From Marinicellulosiphila megalodicopiae (GTDB lineage Bacteria; Pseudomonadota; Gammaproteobacteria; Pseudomonadales; Natronospirillaceae), in contig NZ_AP023087.1 of NCBI RefSeq assembly GCF_045862395.1, positions 2,108,001 through 2,172,000 of the forward strand: a stretch of DNA of 64,000 bases, read 5' to 3'. Positions within the stretch are counted from its first letter, which is position 1, and every line of letters begins with the position of its first letter. Positions 1-9,384 of this stretch are shown in pieces. A model generated the notes under the pieces. The model was not told where the DNA came from. It did not search any database and saw only the letters and a list, made by a program, of their open reading frames with translations. Made by a program: the position numbers and the translations under genes.

Positions 1-2619
1 TCCTGTATAGGTATCTCTGCAGCGGCTGAAAATGATAACAAGCAACCTCTGGATGTCAGGATATTAATTGATATCTCTGGGAGCATGAAACAAAACGACC
101 CAAATAATCTGCGTCAACCTGCATTAGAGTTGCTGATTGATTTATTACCGGATAATTCTAAAGTTGGGGTTTGGAGTTTTGGCACCTACGTCAATATGTT
201 GGTAAAACCCGATAGCGTCGATGCAAATTGGCGTGAGCAAGCTAAAAAACAAATCAGTAATATTCATAATTTAGGGCAACGTACGAATTTAACTCAAGCT
301 TTAAAGACCTCTGCCTATGATTTTGGCTTTTCAACATTTAAACCTGATACACATTTTATTTTATTAACCGATGGGATGGTGGATGTCAGTCGGGACCCAA
401 AACAAAATCAACAAGCCCGAGACGATATACTACAAAATATTTTGCCTAATTTTGTGTCTAAACAGGCCGTTATTCATACCGTGGCACTTTCTGATCAGGC
501 AGATACTTCTTTGCTTCAACAATTATCCATTCAAACTCAGGGCGTGGCGGATACCGCTTATGTGGCGGATGATTTAACCCCTATATTTTTGAAAGCTTTT
601 GATCGATTGGTTTCTCAAGAGCAGGTTTCATTGGTTGAAAATAACTTTTTAATTGATAAAAGTGTCGAAGAATTTACTGCGCTGATTTTTCATGAAAAAG
701 ATAAAAGTATTCAATTTAAATCACCTAATGCGCAAATTATTGCAAAAGACACAACAAGAAACGATGTTAAATGGAAAAGTTTAGCTACCTACGACATCAT
801 CACAATCGAACAACCGAAGTTTGGGCAGTGGGAGATAGTTGGGCAAGTGGATGCTTTGTCTCGAGTCAGTGTCATTAGTGATTTGTCCTTGAATATGACG
901 GATATGCCAAATAATTTATTTAGCCATCAAATACCTGAATTTGCAGCTTGGTTAACAGGTGAATATATCACAGGCAATACCAATTCAGAGCAAGATAGCG
1001 ACCGCATTATGGACGAATCATTGTTGTCTTTAGTGGATGTAACAGTGATGGTTGAGCAACAGGGTGATATGATTTTTAAAGATCAATTAAATAGAGAACT
1101 GGATGAATTTCAGTTTAATGAAGAACATATTTTAAGACAGGGTGAATATAAATTAACCCTCAATTTAAAAGCCCCCACTTTTGAGCGAACTTTAATAAAA
1201 AATATCATGTTGCGCTCCGCTTTTAGTGTTGAGAGTTTAGGGATTTCAAAACCAGAAGAATTTTACTTAATACGGATTTATAAAAATGATCGAAATATAG
1301 ATTCCAATTCGGTGATGATTTCAGGTGAGGTTAATGGAAATACCGTTGATTTTGTTATGACGGATCATGGGTATTGGGAATATAAACAATTTCCTATGGA
1401 AGGAATCAACACCATTACAATGACAGTGAAAGCCAGCTATAAACGTGGCGTTTTACAAAACAACGATGAAAAAATTGCCAATTTAACGCTGAATTTTCCG
1501 GTTAACAGCCTCGCACCTATAGTGCACAGTCAGTCGGTTGAACCAGTTGAAGAAAACAAACAAGACAAAATGCCTGAGCCTGAATCCATGCAAAGTGAAG
1601 ACCCCGCTGAATTACAGCTTGGGAGTCCTGATATGGTGTTGGGCTTTAATAAACTGGTGATGCCTAAAATTCAATTAAGTGATCAGAAAATTGAAAAAAT
1701 GGATCCTGAACCGAAAGACACAGAGACAGAATTGAATGTTGAACCTTCGGATCCAATCGATTCGATTGAGGATGAATGGGGGGATGACATTGTGATTGCT
1801 GTTGCTGATGACTCTTTAAATGCGCTCACAATACTATTATCAACATTGCCTTTGATTTTGATATTAGGTGGTGGTTTTTGGATTTATAAAAAACTCACAT
1901 CTGATTTAGATGAACACGAATCTCAAGAGGATTACACGCCAGAAGAAAAGGCAGCATTAGAATCTTTAGAAAATAATGAGTCAGTTGATGAAGTAGTTGT
2001 ACAAAATGAGCAAATAGATGAAATAGAAATTGATGATGTTGAATTGGAAAAAGAACTGACACCGCTTGAAAATGAAACTCCTATTGATGTGAAAGAGATA
2101 GATCGCTTTGATAAACCTGATGAACCAGATCTAGACATTGAGGCTGAACTCGATGCTGATTTAAGTATAGATATAGAAGATGAAGAATCTGAATTAGACA
2201 ATCAGGTGATTGATGAATTTGCCATTGATGATCCTATTGATGCTGATTTAGAAAGTGATCCAGTTGAAGATGCAATTGATGAATTTGAAAAACAAACCTC
2301 ACAAATGGACGATTTTGATTCCGATGACCCCATTGGCGCTTTAGACCAAGCTGAAGAACAGGCATTAGAAAGCTTAGAACAAGCCATAGACGATGATCCG
2401 TTTGAAGATATGCCACTAGAAACATCTGAAGATGCCAATGAACAAGAGCTAGAAGAAATAATTCAAGATCCAGGTAGTGATACATCCGCATTAGATGACT
2501 TAATTGATTCTGATCCAGATTTTGATATTGATGTTGATTCTTTAGATTCAGGTGGGCTGGATGATATGGAATTTGATCAAGATGATGATCCATTTGAAAA
2601 TGATAAAGATCCAAAATGA
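1..2619 (+). CDS. VWA-domain membrane protein with acidic cytoplasmic-type tail (5' end outside window)
   Basis: The frame is open from base 1. The first in-frame ATG (85) lies after the metal-binding motif, so the true start is upstream of the window. Counting residues from base 1, I see the end of a probable signal peptide (ISAAA, 5-9), then a von Willebrand factor A domain with an intact MIDAS: DISGS at 24-28, a Thr in RTNLT near 95-98 and TDG near 123-125. A single membrane segment lies near residues 607-630 (bases about 1819-1890), followed by about 240 very acidic residues rich in Asp, Glu and the pair DDP. This topology suggests a metal-dependent adhesion or protein-binding domain outside the inner membrane and a charged tail inside. 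It resembles gammaproteobacterial VWA proteins of the TIGR03503 type, but that assignment is from memory. fadD follows on the same strand after 133 bases. Function unknown. Confidence 0.75.
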   Translation, partial: SCIGISAAAENDNKQPLDVRILIDISGSMKQNDPNNLRQPALELLIDLLPDNSKVGVWSFGTYVNMLVKPDSVDANWREQAKKQISNIHNLGQRTNLTQALKTSAYDFGFSTFKPDTHFILLTDGMVDVSRDPKQNQQARDDILQNILPNFVSKQAVIHTVALSDQADTSLLQQLSIQTQGVADTAYVADDLTPIFLKAFDRLVSQEQVSLVENNFLIDKSVEEFTALIFHEKDKSIQFKSPNAQIIAKDTTRNDVKWKSLATYDIITIEQPKFGQWEIVGQVDALSRVSVISDLSLNMTDMPNNLFSHQIPEFAAWLTGEYITGNTNSEQDSDRIMDESLLSLVDVTVMVEQQGDMIFKDQLNRELDEFQFNEEHILRQGEYKLTLNLKAPTFERTLIKNIMLRSAFSVESLGISKPEEFYLIRIYKNDRNIDSNSVMISGEVNGNTVDFVMTDHGYWEYKQFPMEGINTITMTVKASYKRGVLQNNDEKIANLTLNFPVNSLAPIVHSQSVEPVEENKQDKMPEPESMQSEDPAELQLGSPDMVLGFNKLVMPKIQLSDQKIEKMDPEPKDTETELNVEPSDPIDSIEDEWGDDIVIAVADDSLNALTILLSTLPLILILGGGFWIYKKLTSDLDEHESQEDYTPEEKAALESLENNESVDEVVVQNEQIDEIEIDDVELEKELTPLENETPIDVKEIDRFDKPDEPDLDIEAELDADLSIDIEDEESELDNQVIDEFAIDDPIDADLESDPVEDAIDEFEKQTSQMDDFDSDDPIGALDQAEEQALESLEQAIDDDPFEDMPLETSEDANEQELEEIIQDPGSDTSALDDLIDSDPDFDIDVDSLDSGGLDDMEFDQDDDPFENDKDPK

Positions 2620-2752
2620 TCTAAAACAATAAATTTAAAGCATTAAAATTAAAGCGCATCTTTTGAAAAAATAGATTTTTCGAAAAGTGAATGAAAAAAT
2701 GGTTGTAATTAGTGTATCTTACGCCGCTAAAATTGAAATGAGGAATGAAATA

Positions 2753-4405
2753 ATGAGCCAAACGTATTTTTTAAAAGAATACCCAGCAGGGATGAAGGCC
2801 ACAATTGACCCGGAAAGTTACCAATCGGTTGTGCAGTTGTTCGATCAAAGTGTTAAAAAGTTTGCGTTAAATTCTCACAGTACCTGTATGGGACAAACAT
2901 TAACCTATGAGCAATTGGATGAAAAAAGTGCTGCATTTGCCTCATATTTACAACATCACACTGATTTAAAGCCAGGCGATCGCATTGCGATTCAATTGCC
3001 AAATTTGCTTCAGTTTCCTGTTGTGGCCTTCGGTGCATTACGTGCTGGATTGGTTTTAGTGAATACCAATCCCCTTTACACCGCTCGTGAATTGGAATAT
3101 CAATTTAAAGATTCTGGCGCTAAGGCTTTAGTTGTTTATGAAGGTATGGCCCAAACCGCATTATCTATCATCGATAAAACGGATATTGAACATGTGATTG
3201 TGACTAAAATTGCGGACTTTCACAGCCCAGCAAAACGTATATTGATTAACTCAATTGTTAAATATGTGAAAAAAATGGTGCCGAAGTATGATTCAACAGG
3301 CGTTCACTTTTTAAATCATGTGCTTGAGTTAGGTAGGCAAAAAGCGTATCAAAAGGTTGAGCGAAGCCCAGATGATTTGATACTTTTGCAATATACCGGC
3401 GGTACAACTGGTGTTGCAAAAGGAGCGATGTTAACGAATCGAAATATGATCGCTAATATGTTGCAGTCTGATGAGTTTTTTAAAGTTGAATTAGAAAACG
3501 AAAAAGAAGTAATAATTGCTCCTCTACCTTTGTACCATTGTTATGCATTTACAGTGAATTGTTTATTAATTACACAAACGGGCAATCACAACGTGTTGAT
3601 TCCAAACCCTAGAGATATTAACGGGTATATTAAAACACTTCGAAATACTAAATTTACTGCAATGACAGGTTTGAATACGTTATTTATCGCAATGATGCGA
3701 CATCCAGATTTTAAAAAAATCGATTTCAATAATTTACATTTCACTCTAAGTGGTGGTATGGCATTGATGCATGAAACCGCGATTAAATGGCAACAAATGA
3801 CGGGTTGTCCAATTTATGAAGGGTATGGAATGACTGAAACATCACCTGTTGTATCTTTTAATCCTCCAGGATTTCATCGTTTAGGTACTATTGGTATCCC
3901 TGCACCGAGTACTGAAGTGAAAGTGATTGACGATGATAATAATCCACTAGAAGCGGATCAAGTAGGAGAGTTATGTATTCGTGGTCCACAAGTTATGAAA
4001 GGTTATTGGAATAAACCTGATGAAACTGAAAAAGTACTCAGTATTAATGGTTGGTTAAAAAGTGGTGATATGGCCAAAATCAGTGAAGATGGTTACATCA
4101 CTATTGTAGATCGTAAAAAAGATATGATCATTGTGTCTGGATTTAATGTGTATCCAAATGAAGTTGAAGACATTGTTACCCAATATGATGGTGTGGTTGA
4201 ATGTGCTGCAATTGGTGTATTTAACGAAGACACTGGTGAAGCTGTAAAAGTGTTTATTGTGGCAACCAAACCTGTTAATGAAGCGCAATTAATAGCATTT
4301 TGTCGCGAAAGATTAACTGCCTATAAAGTACCAAGACTATTTGAGTTTAGGGATGAACTGCCTAAAACTCCAGTGGGAAAAGTTTTGAGAAGAGCACTTA
4401 GATGA
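2753..4405 (+). CDS. fadD: Long-chain fatty-acid--CoA ligase FadD
   Basis: This enzyme activates long-chain fatty acids to acyl-CoA using ATP, at the inner membrane, as the entry step of beta-oxidation. It has 550 residues, near the usual ~560. The AMP-binding P-loop motif YTGGTTGVAKG is at about 214-224, and the C-terminal FACS-type region with GDMAKISEDGYITIVDRKKD is intact, ending in the typical VGKVLRRALR. I chose ATG 2753 because homologues begin near MSQTYFLKEYPAG and a GAGG lies about 10 bases upstream. The frame stays open 22 codons further upstream (2687), but that extension does not look like FadD. A Rho-independent terminator follows at 4438. Confidence 0.95.
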   Translation: MSQTYFLKEYPAGMKATIDPESYQSVVQLFDQSVKKFALNSHSTCMGQTLTYEQLDEKSAAFASYLQHHTDLKPGDRIAIQLPNLLQFPVVAFGALRAGLVLVNTNPLYTARELEYQFKDSGAKALVVYEGMAQTALSIIDKTDIEHVIVTKIADFHSPAKRILINSIVKYVKKMVPKYDSTGVHFLNHVLELGRQKAYQKVERSPDDLILLQYTGGTTGVAKGAMLTNRNMIANMLQSDEFFKVELENEKEVIIAPLPLYHCYAFTVNCLLITQTGNHNVLIPNPRDINGYIKTLRNTKFTAMTGLNTLFIAMMRHPDFKKIDFNNLHFTLSGGMALMHETAIKWQQMTGCPIYEGYGMTETSPVVSFNPPGFHRLGTIGIPAPSTEVKVIDDDNNPLEADQVGELCIRGPQVMKGYWNKPDETEKVLSINGWLKSGDMAKISEDGYITIVDRKKDMIIVSGFNVYPNEVEDIVTQYDGVVECAAIGVFNEDTGEAVKVFIVATKPVNEAQLIAFCRERLTAYKVPRLFEFRDELPKTPVGKVLRRALR

Positions 4406-4437
4406 CGTTTGGCTGACTTAATAAGAGATTACAATTA

Positions 4438-4468
4438 TGGCTATCTGAAAAGATGGCCATTTTTTTTG
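4438..4468 (+). terminator. Rho-independent terminator after fadD
   Basis: A 9-bp stem, TGGCTATCT / AGATGGCCA with one G-T wobble, is closed by a GAAA-type loop and followed by eight T. It lies 33 bases after the fadD stop. Confidence 0.85.
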
Positions 4469-4520
4469 TCTTGGATTTTAGTTAATACTATCAGACTAGC
4501 CCTAAATCGATTACCTGAAT

Positions 4521-5156
4521 AACCAGGGGTCGGATCCATAATCAATAGAATGCTTGTAAAGTGGTAAAAATTGTATAAGGGGTGTATATAAAGGGGTCGG
4601 ATCCAAATCCGATATCTCACTATCAAGTTTAGGATCCGACCCCAAATTAAAAACTTGAGCTCTTATATTTCGTACCATTTCATCTCTTATTGAATTCCTA
4701 ATATAATGGTTCAGAAGAAAAGCATCGATAAATATAAACGCTATGCTTCCACTAATAAGTAGTAAAACTATGCCAAGAATTAAGGTTGACCAGCGTAGTT
4801 GTAGGCATTGAAGCTAGTAAACAATATTGTAATGATCGCAATTATCATCCCTAAGAACACCACAGCACTAAATAGCAGTTTTAAAGTTAATAATGACAGT
4901 AGTATTTTCTTTTTTAAAAGTGTTTTCCTTTTTGGTTAGATGATTGTTTTAAGTGTTATGGGGTAGAGCGTTTCTAAACATCAATTCGGGGGTCGGATCC
5001 AGTTTTTCTAATTAATTATAAATGCAGGGTATGTAAAAATGGATCTGACCCCAATCTCAAAAATGTACTGATTTGGAACGGACATTTAGCCGAGGGTCAG
5101 ATCCAAAAAATTAACGAATCAAAGAACGAGATAACAATAAAATGGATCCGACCCCA
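4521..5156. repeat. REP-like palindromic repeat cluster A (7 arms)
   Basis: Seven copies of the 12-mer GGGGTCRGATCC or its complement lie in a gene-free stretch: forward at 4526, 4593, 4989 and 5093 (one mismatch), reverse at 4632, 5041 and 5144. Three forward/reverse pairs (4593/4632, 4989/5041, 5093/5144) are 27-40 bases apart and could fold into long hairpins like BIMEs. Several arms extend to TAGCCWGGGGTCRGATCC. The same repeat flanks the RAYT transposase at 11.5 kb, which probably mobilises it. Bases 4644-4988 between the pairs hold only a decayed membrane-protein remnant. Confidence 0.85.
4645..4940 (-). pseudogene. Remnant of an unknown membrane protein inside the repeat cluster
   Basis: On the minus strand two overlapping frames read like coding sequence but have no usable start codon. 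One is hydrophobic (LLFSAVVFLGMIIAIITILF) and ends in a stop near 4780. Another frame continues as LRWSTLILGIVLLLISGSI followed by a polar stretch, IRNSIRDEMVRNIRAQVF, and runs into the repeat at 4643. This resembles the N-terminal transmembrane start of a sensor or cyclase that has been cut off. No family can be named, and the case rests on reading-frame texture only. Confidence 0.3.
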
Positions 5157-5197
5157 GGATCCAGATCATCTGAATTCCAGCTGGTTAAATAATTGGT

Positions 5198-6028
5198 TTA
5201 TTTATCAAAATCAAAAGAAGCCCAAATTGGCGCATGATCTGATGGTTTATCCATGCCTCTAATATCGTAATCAATGCCTACGTCTGTTAAATAAGGCACT
5301 AACGATTCACTGATTAGCACGCCATCAATACGTAAACCACGCTTGGGCGTATCTTCAAATCCTTTAGATCGATAATCAAACCACGAAAATTCGGAATTAT
5401 CACCAGGACGTTTAATGCGGTAGCTGTCTTGAAAGCCCCAATCTAATAATCGTTTGAACCATTCACGTTCAATGGGCTGGAAACTGCATTTGCCAGTTTT
5501 TAACCAGCGTTTTGCATTGACTGGCCCAATGCCAATATCGCAATCTTCTGGGGAGATATTAAAATCGCCTAATACCACTATGTGTGATTGTTTATCTTGC
5601 TTGTCTAACCAATCCATTAAATCTTCGTAGAATTTTTGTTTAGCTGGAAACTTCGTTTCGTGTTTTAAACTGTCACCCTGTGGGAAATACCCGTTAACTA
5701 CGGTTAATAATTCACCATTAGGTAGTGTGTGCTGTGTCATTAAAAATCTACGTTGAGACTCTTCATCATCGTGTTCATACCCGTGCTGGCTATGGAAAAT
5801 CTCTGTTTTAGATAAAGTAGCCACGCCGTGATAGCCTTTTTGGCCGTGGGTTTTTACGTCTTTAAATCCACAATTTAATACGTCTTCAGTAGGGAATTGA
5901 CTGTCGTGCACTTTAATTTCTTGCAAGCATAAAATGTCGTTGGTTTGTTCACCTGTTTTATCGCCTAGGGCGGTTAATTGGTGCAATCGAGCGCGAATGC
6001 CGTTGCAGTTAAATGAGACAATTTTCAT
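5198..6028 (-). CDS. xthA: Exodeoxyribonuclease III
   Basis: XthA is the main AP endonuclease and 3'-5' exonuclease on double-stranded DNA in base-excision repair. The protein has 276 residues (E. coli 268) and shows the EEP-fold motifs in order: N-terminal SFNCNGIRA, metal ligand Glu37 in LQEIKVHD, GYFPQGDS, GDFNISPED, and SDHAPIWASF near the C-terminus. It is divergent from the M16C protease gene, with 110 bases between the starts. Its 3' end faces repeat cluster A, and no separate terminator is visible. Confidence 0.96.
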   Translation of the reverse strand: MKIVSFNCNGIRARLHQLTALGDKTGEQTNDILCLQEIKVHDSQFPTEDVLNCGFKDVKTHGQKGYHGVATLSKTEIFHSQHGYEHDDEESQRRFLMTQHTLPNGELLTVVNGYFPQGDSLKHETKFPAKQKFYEDLMDWLDKQDKQSHIVVLGDFNISPEDCDIGIGPVNAKRWLKTGKCSFQPIEREWFKRLLDWGFQDSYRIKRPGDNSEFSWFDYRSKGFEDTPKRGLRIDGVLISESLVPYLTDVGIDYDIRGMDKPSDHAPIWASFDFDK

Positions 6029-6138
6029 AAATAAACCATTTTGAGACCATAAAAGTACGAAGATTTTAGCATGGCAATTGCAATTCTACTATCAGCCCCT
6101 ATATTAGGAGGCTTGACACCTTTTTATAGAGACAATGT

Positions 6139-9069
6139 ATGAGTCACCCCGCATTTAAATTATTGCAAACAAGCCCAATCGAATCGTTAAATCTGACATT
6201 AGAACATTACGAACATATCAACACTGGGGCTCATCATTATCATTTAGCCTGTGACAACCCAGAAAACGTATTTTTGGTGGGTCTTAAAACCGTACCGACC
6301 GACTCAAAAGGCGTGGCGCATATTTTGGAACACACGGCATTGTGTGGATCTAAAAAATATCCCGTTCGTGACCCGTTTTTTATGATGATTCGTCGCTCAT
6401 TAAATACCTTCATGAATGCGTTTACCTCAAGTGATTGGACGGCGTATCCGTTTGCATCTGAGAATAAAAAAGATTTTAATAATTTAATGGATGTGTATTT
6501 AGACGCTGTTTTCTTTTCGCGTTTAGATGAATTGGATTTTATGCAAGAAGGCCACAGAGTCGAGTTCAGTGAAGAGGGCAACCCTGAGTCTGATCTAGAA
6601 TTTAAAGGCATTGTATTTAACGAAATGAAAGGCGCCATGAGCTCACCCGTTAGCCAATTATGGCAAACATTAACTAAGTATATATTTCCAACGTCGACGT
6701 ATCATTTCAACTCTGGGGGTGAACCTTCAGACATCGTTGATTTGACTTACCAAGAGTTAAAAGACTTTTACAAAGTGCATTATCATCCAACCAATGCCAT
6801 TTTCATGACTTTTGGTGATATTGACGCCCAAACGCATCAAGCTAAATTTGAAGAACAAGCTTTGAAGCACTTTGAACGTAACCCAATCGCGATTGATGTA
6901 TCGTTAGAAAAACGCTATCCAAGCCCAATTCGTGTTCAAGAAAGCTATCCATGTGAAGACGAAGACTTAAGTGATAAAACGCACATGGTAATGAGCTGGT
7001 TGTTGGGGGAGTCCGACAATACATTCAAGCAGTTAGAGGCCCATTTATTAGCTGACGTATTGTTAGACAATTCAGCGTCACCGCTTCGTAAAGCATTAGA
7101 AGAAACCAAACTAGCGCAATCGCCATCTAACCTTTGTGGATTAGAAGATTCAAATCGTGAAATGTTATTTGCCTGTGGTATTGAAGGCACTAATAGTGAA
7201 CACGTTACTGAATTTGAAAACCTTGTGTTAGACGAATTAAAAGCCGTCGTTGAAAATGGCGTAGATATTGAAAAAGTAGAGGCGGTTTTACATCAATTAG
7301 AATTGTCTCAACGTGAAGTAAGTGGTGACGGTTACCCTTATGGATTGCAAATCATTCAGTCTTCTTTGAGTGTGGCGGTTCATGGGGGCGATGTGTTAAA
7401 TCATTTAGATATTGATGACGCGTTAAAACAATTACGAATCAATATCCAAGATCCTAAATACATACCGTCATTAATCACTTCGTTGTTAATTGATAACCCA
7501 CATCGTGTGACGTTAACGTTGATTCCTGACGCTAATATGTCTGATCAAAAACAAGCATTAGAAAAAGCCCAGTTACAAAAAATTCAAGATGCTTTGACTG
7601 ATGCTGACAAACAGAACATCATTAAAAAAACAGCCGAGTTAAAAGATCGTCAAGAACAAGAAGACGACATGGGCTGTTTGCCAAAAGTAGGCTTAGAAGA
7701 TGTGAGCGCCGATATTAAATTGTCTCCTGAATTTATCAAAGAAGGTGGGTTAATTCGTTATAACCAGCCAACTAACGGTTTGATTTACGTTCAAAAAGTC
7801 TTTCCAATCAGTGGCTTAAGCATTGATCAATTAGAAAATATGCCATTAATGTGTGCGTTGATTACTGAATTAGGCGCGGGTGAATTTGATTACCTGTCTA
7901 TGCAAGAAAAAGAATCGGCTGTTACCGGTGGCGTGCATTGTTTTACTCAGTATAAATGCGACTTACACGATGAAAGTAAGATTCAAGGGTATTTGTTCTT
8001 TACAGGTAAGGCTTTAAACGAGAATCAAAAAGCATTAGTGGATGTAATGCAGTTGTTTATCAATACGCCTTGTTTTACAGAATACGATCGAGTGAAAGAA
8101 CTGATGGCGCAAATTGTGTCGCGTAAGGTTCAATCTATTGTGTCATCTGGTCATTCGTTAGCAATGAGTCATTGTGCGTCGTACTACACACCTATGGCAC
8201 GCTTGAGTAATCATTTAGGCGGATTAGAAAGTGTTCAACGTGTTAAAAAATTAGAAAGTGACATTAAAAAAGACGAATCGGCGCTTATTGCATTGTGTGA
8301 AACCTTAGCGTCTTTGCATCGTCATATTTGTGTTGAGATATCTAGTGAACTTAAAACACAAGGTTGGGTTCAAGTAGGCGAAGCTGAAAAACTAGATAGC
8401 CAAATTGCCGATCTAAAATCTGTGTCTAACTTCAGTGAAAAAGGCGACGTGTCTTTAGCCTCTAATATTGATATTCAATTAGAAAAAGAACCTAAAGACA
8501 TCGCTTGGGTCACTAACTCACAAGTTGCGTTTTGTGCCATGGCATTTAAAACGGTTTTAGGCGATCACGAAGACGCGCCAGCGCTAACGGTGCTTTCAAG
8601 TGTGTTACGTAATGGTTTCTTACATAGAGCCATTCGTGAACAAGGTGGTGCTTATGGTGGGGGTGCTTCACAAGACTCAGCAAAAGCAGTATTTGAATTT
8701 TATAGTTACCGAGATCCGCGTTTAGCGCAAACCTATGAAGACTTTGCTAATAGTATTACTTGGGTGTTAGAACATGACATTCAATTTGATGCGATCGAAG
8801 AAGCCATTTTGTCTGTTGTCAGTTCATTAGACAAACCTAACTCACCAGCAGGTGGCGCTAAGCAAGATTATCAAAATACGTTATTTGGTCGCGATGACGA
8901 ATACCGTCAACGTTTTCGTCAACGCTTATTAAACGTGTCGATTGCGGATATTAAACGCGTGGCTAAAACCTACTTAAGCGGTGATGTAAAAGTCATTAAG
9001 TCCTGTGTGATTGGTCATGCACATTTAGAAGAAGCGAAATCTATGCAATTTGAAATTGAGGAAGTGTAA
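6139..9069 (+). CDS. M16C zinc metallopeptidase, presequence-protease-like
   Basis: The 976-residue length fits the M16C subfamily (PreP/Cym1 type), in which two homologous halves form a closed chamber that degrades short peptides. The inverted zinc motif HILEH is at 61-65, followed by the family-typical stretch ALCGSKKYPVRDPFFMM. The distal Glu of the zinc site probably lies in FNEMKGAMSSP. No signal peptide is visible, so a cytoplasmic peptide-clearing role is likely. The stop abuts the next gene's ATG with no gap, so the YbjQ-like, nucleotidase, L,D-transpeptidase and DUF2835 genes probably share its transcript. Confidence 0.9.
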   Translation: MSHPAFKLLQTSPIESLNLTLEHYEHINTGAHHYHLACDNPENVFLVGLKTVPTDSKGVAHILEHTALCGSKKYPVRDPFFMMIRRSLNTFMNAFTSSDWTAYPFASENKKDFNNLMDVYLDAVFFSRLDELDFMQEGHRVEFSEEGNPESDLEFKGIVFNEMKGAMSSPVSQLWQTLTKYIFPTSTYHFNSGGEPSDIVDLTYQELKDFYKVHYHPTNAIFMTFGDIDAQTHQAKFEEQALKHFERNPIAIDVSLEKRYPSPIRVQESYPCEDEDLSDKTHMVMSWLLGESDNTFKQLEAHLLADVLLDNSASPLRKALEETKLAQSPSNLCGLEDSNREMLFACGIEGTNSEHVTEFENLVLDELKAVVENGVDIEKVEAVLHQLELSQREVSGDGYPYGLQIIQSSLSVAVHGGDVLNHLDIDDALKQLRINIQDPKYIPSLITSLLIDNPHRVTLTLIPDANMSDQKQALEKAQLQKIQDALTDADKQNIIKKTAELKDRQEQEDDMGCLPKVGLEDVSADIKLSPEFIKEGGLIRYNQPTNGLIYVQKVFPISGLSIDQLENMPLMCALITELGAGEFDYLSMQEKESAVTGGVHCFTQYKCDLHDESKIQGYLFFTGKALNENQKALVDVMQLFINTPCFTEYDRVKELMAQIVSRKVQSIVSSGHSLAMSHCASYYTPMARLSNHLGGLESVQRVKKLESDIKKDESALIALCETLASLHRHICVEISSELKTQGWVQVGEAEKLDSQIADLKSVSNFSEKGDVSLASNIDIQLEKEPKDIAWVTNSQVAFCAMAFKTVLGDHEDAPALTVLSSVLRNGFLHRAIREQGGAYGGGASQDSAKAVFEFYSYRDPRLAQTYEDFANSITWVLEHDIQFDAIEEAILSVVSSLDKPNSPAGGAKQDYQNTLFGRDDEYRQRFRQRLLNVSIADIKRVAKTYLSGDVKVIKSCVIGHAHLEEAKSMQFEIEEV

Positions 9070-9384
9070 ATGATCTATTCAACTACCGAACAACTAGCAG
9101 GCAAAACCATTGAAACTACCTTAGGCGTTGTGTCTGGATCGGTGGTTCAGTCAAAGCATTTAGGGCGTGACATTATGGCGGGTCTTAAAACGTTGATTGG
9201 TGGTGAATTGGTCGGCATGACTGAAATGCTAAATGAAGCTCGTGAAAAAGCCGTTCAACGAATGTTGGCTCAAGCTAAGCATTTAAATGCCGATGCTGTG
9301 GTTTCGGTAAGATTCACAACCAGTACCATTATGCCCGGTTCGTCTGAAATCTTGGCATTTGGTACTGCGGTTAAATTTAGCTAA
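9070..9384 (+). CDS. YbjQ/UPF0145 family protein
   Basis: A 104-residue protein with the UPF0145 pattern: an N-terminal TLGVVSG, a central KTLIGGEL, and a C-terminal half with AKHLNADAVVSVRF and EILAFGTAV. The family forms small oligomers, and its function is unknown. The ATG directly follows the stop of the M16 peptidase and its own TAA overlaps the next ATG by one base (TAATG), so it is translationally coupled on both sides. Confidence 0.88.
   Translation: MIYSTTEQLAGKTIETTLGVVSGSVVQSKHLGRDIMAGLKTLIGGELVGMTEMLNEAREKAVQRMLAQAKHLNADAVVSVRFTTSTIMPGSSEILAFGTAVKFS

Noticed and set aside
1932..2614. Long serine-rich and other antisense frames inside the acidic tail of the VWA gene
   Set aside because: They mirror the Asp/Glu-rich GAT/GAA codons on the opposite strand and have no ribosome sites.
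4521..5156. Regularly repeated 12-mers suggested a CRISPR array
   Set aside because: Spacing is irregular, both orientations occur, repeats are palindromic and short, and no cas genes are present. REP-like elements explain them.
6104..6138. TTGACA at about 6113 as promoter of the M16 protease gene
   Set aside because: The matching -10 position falls on the start codon and does not resemble TATAAT.
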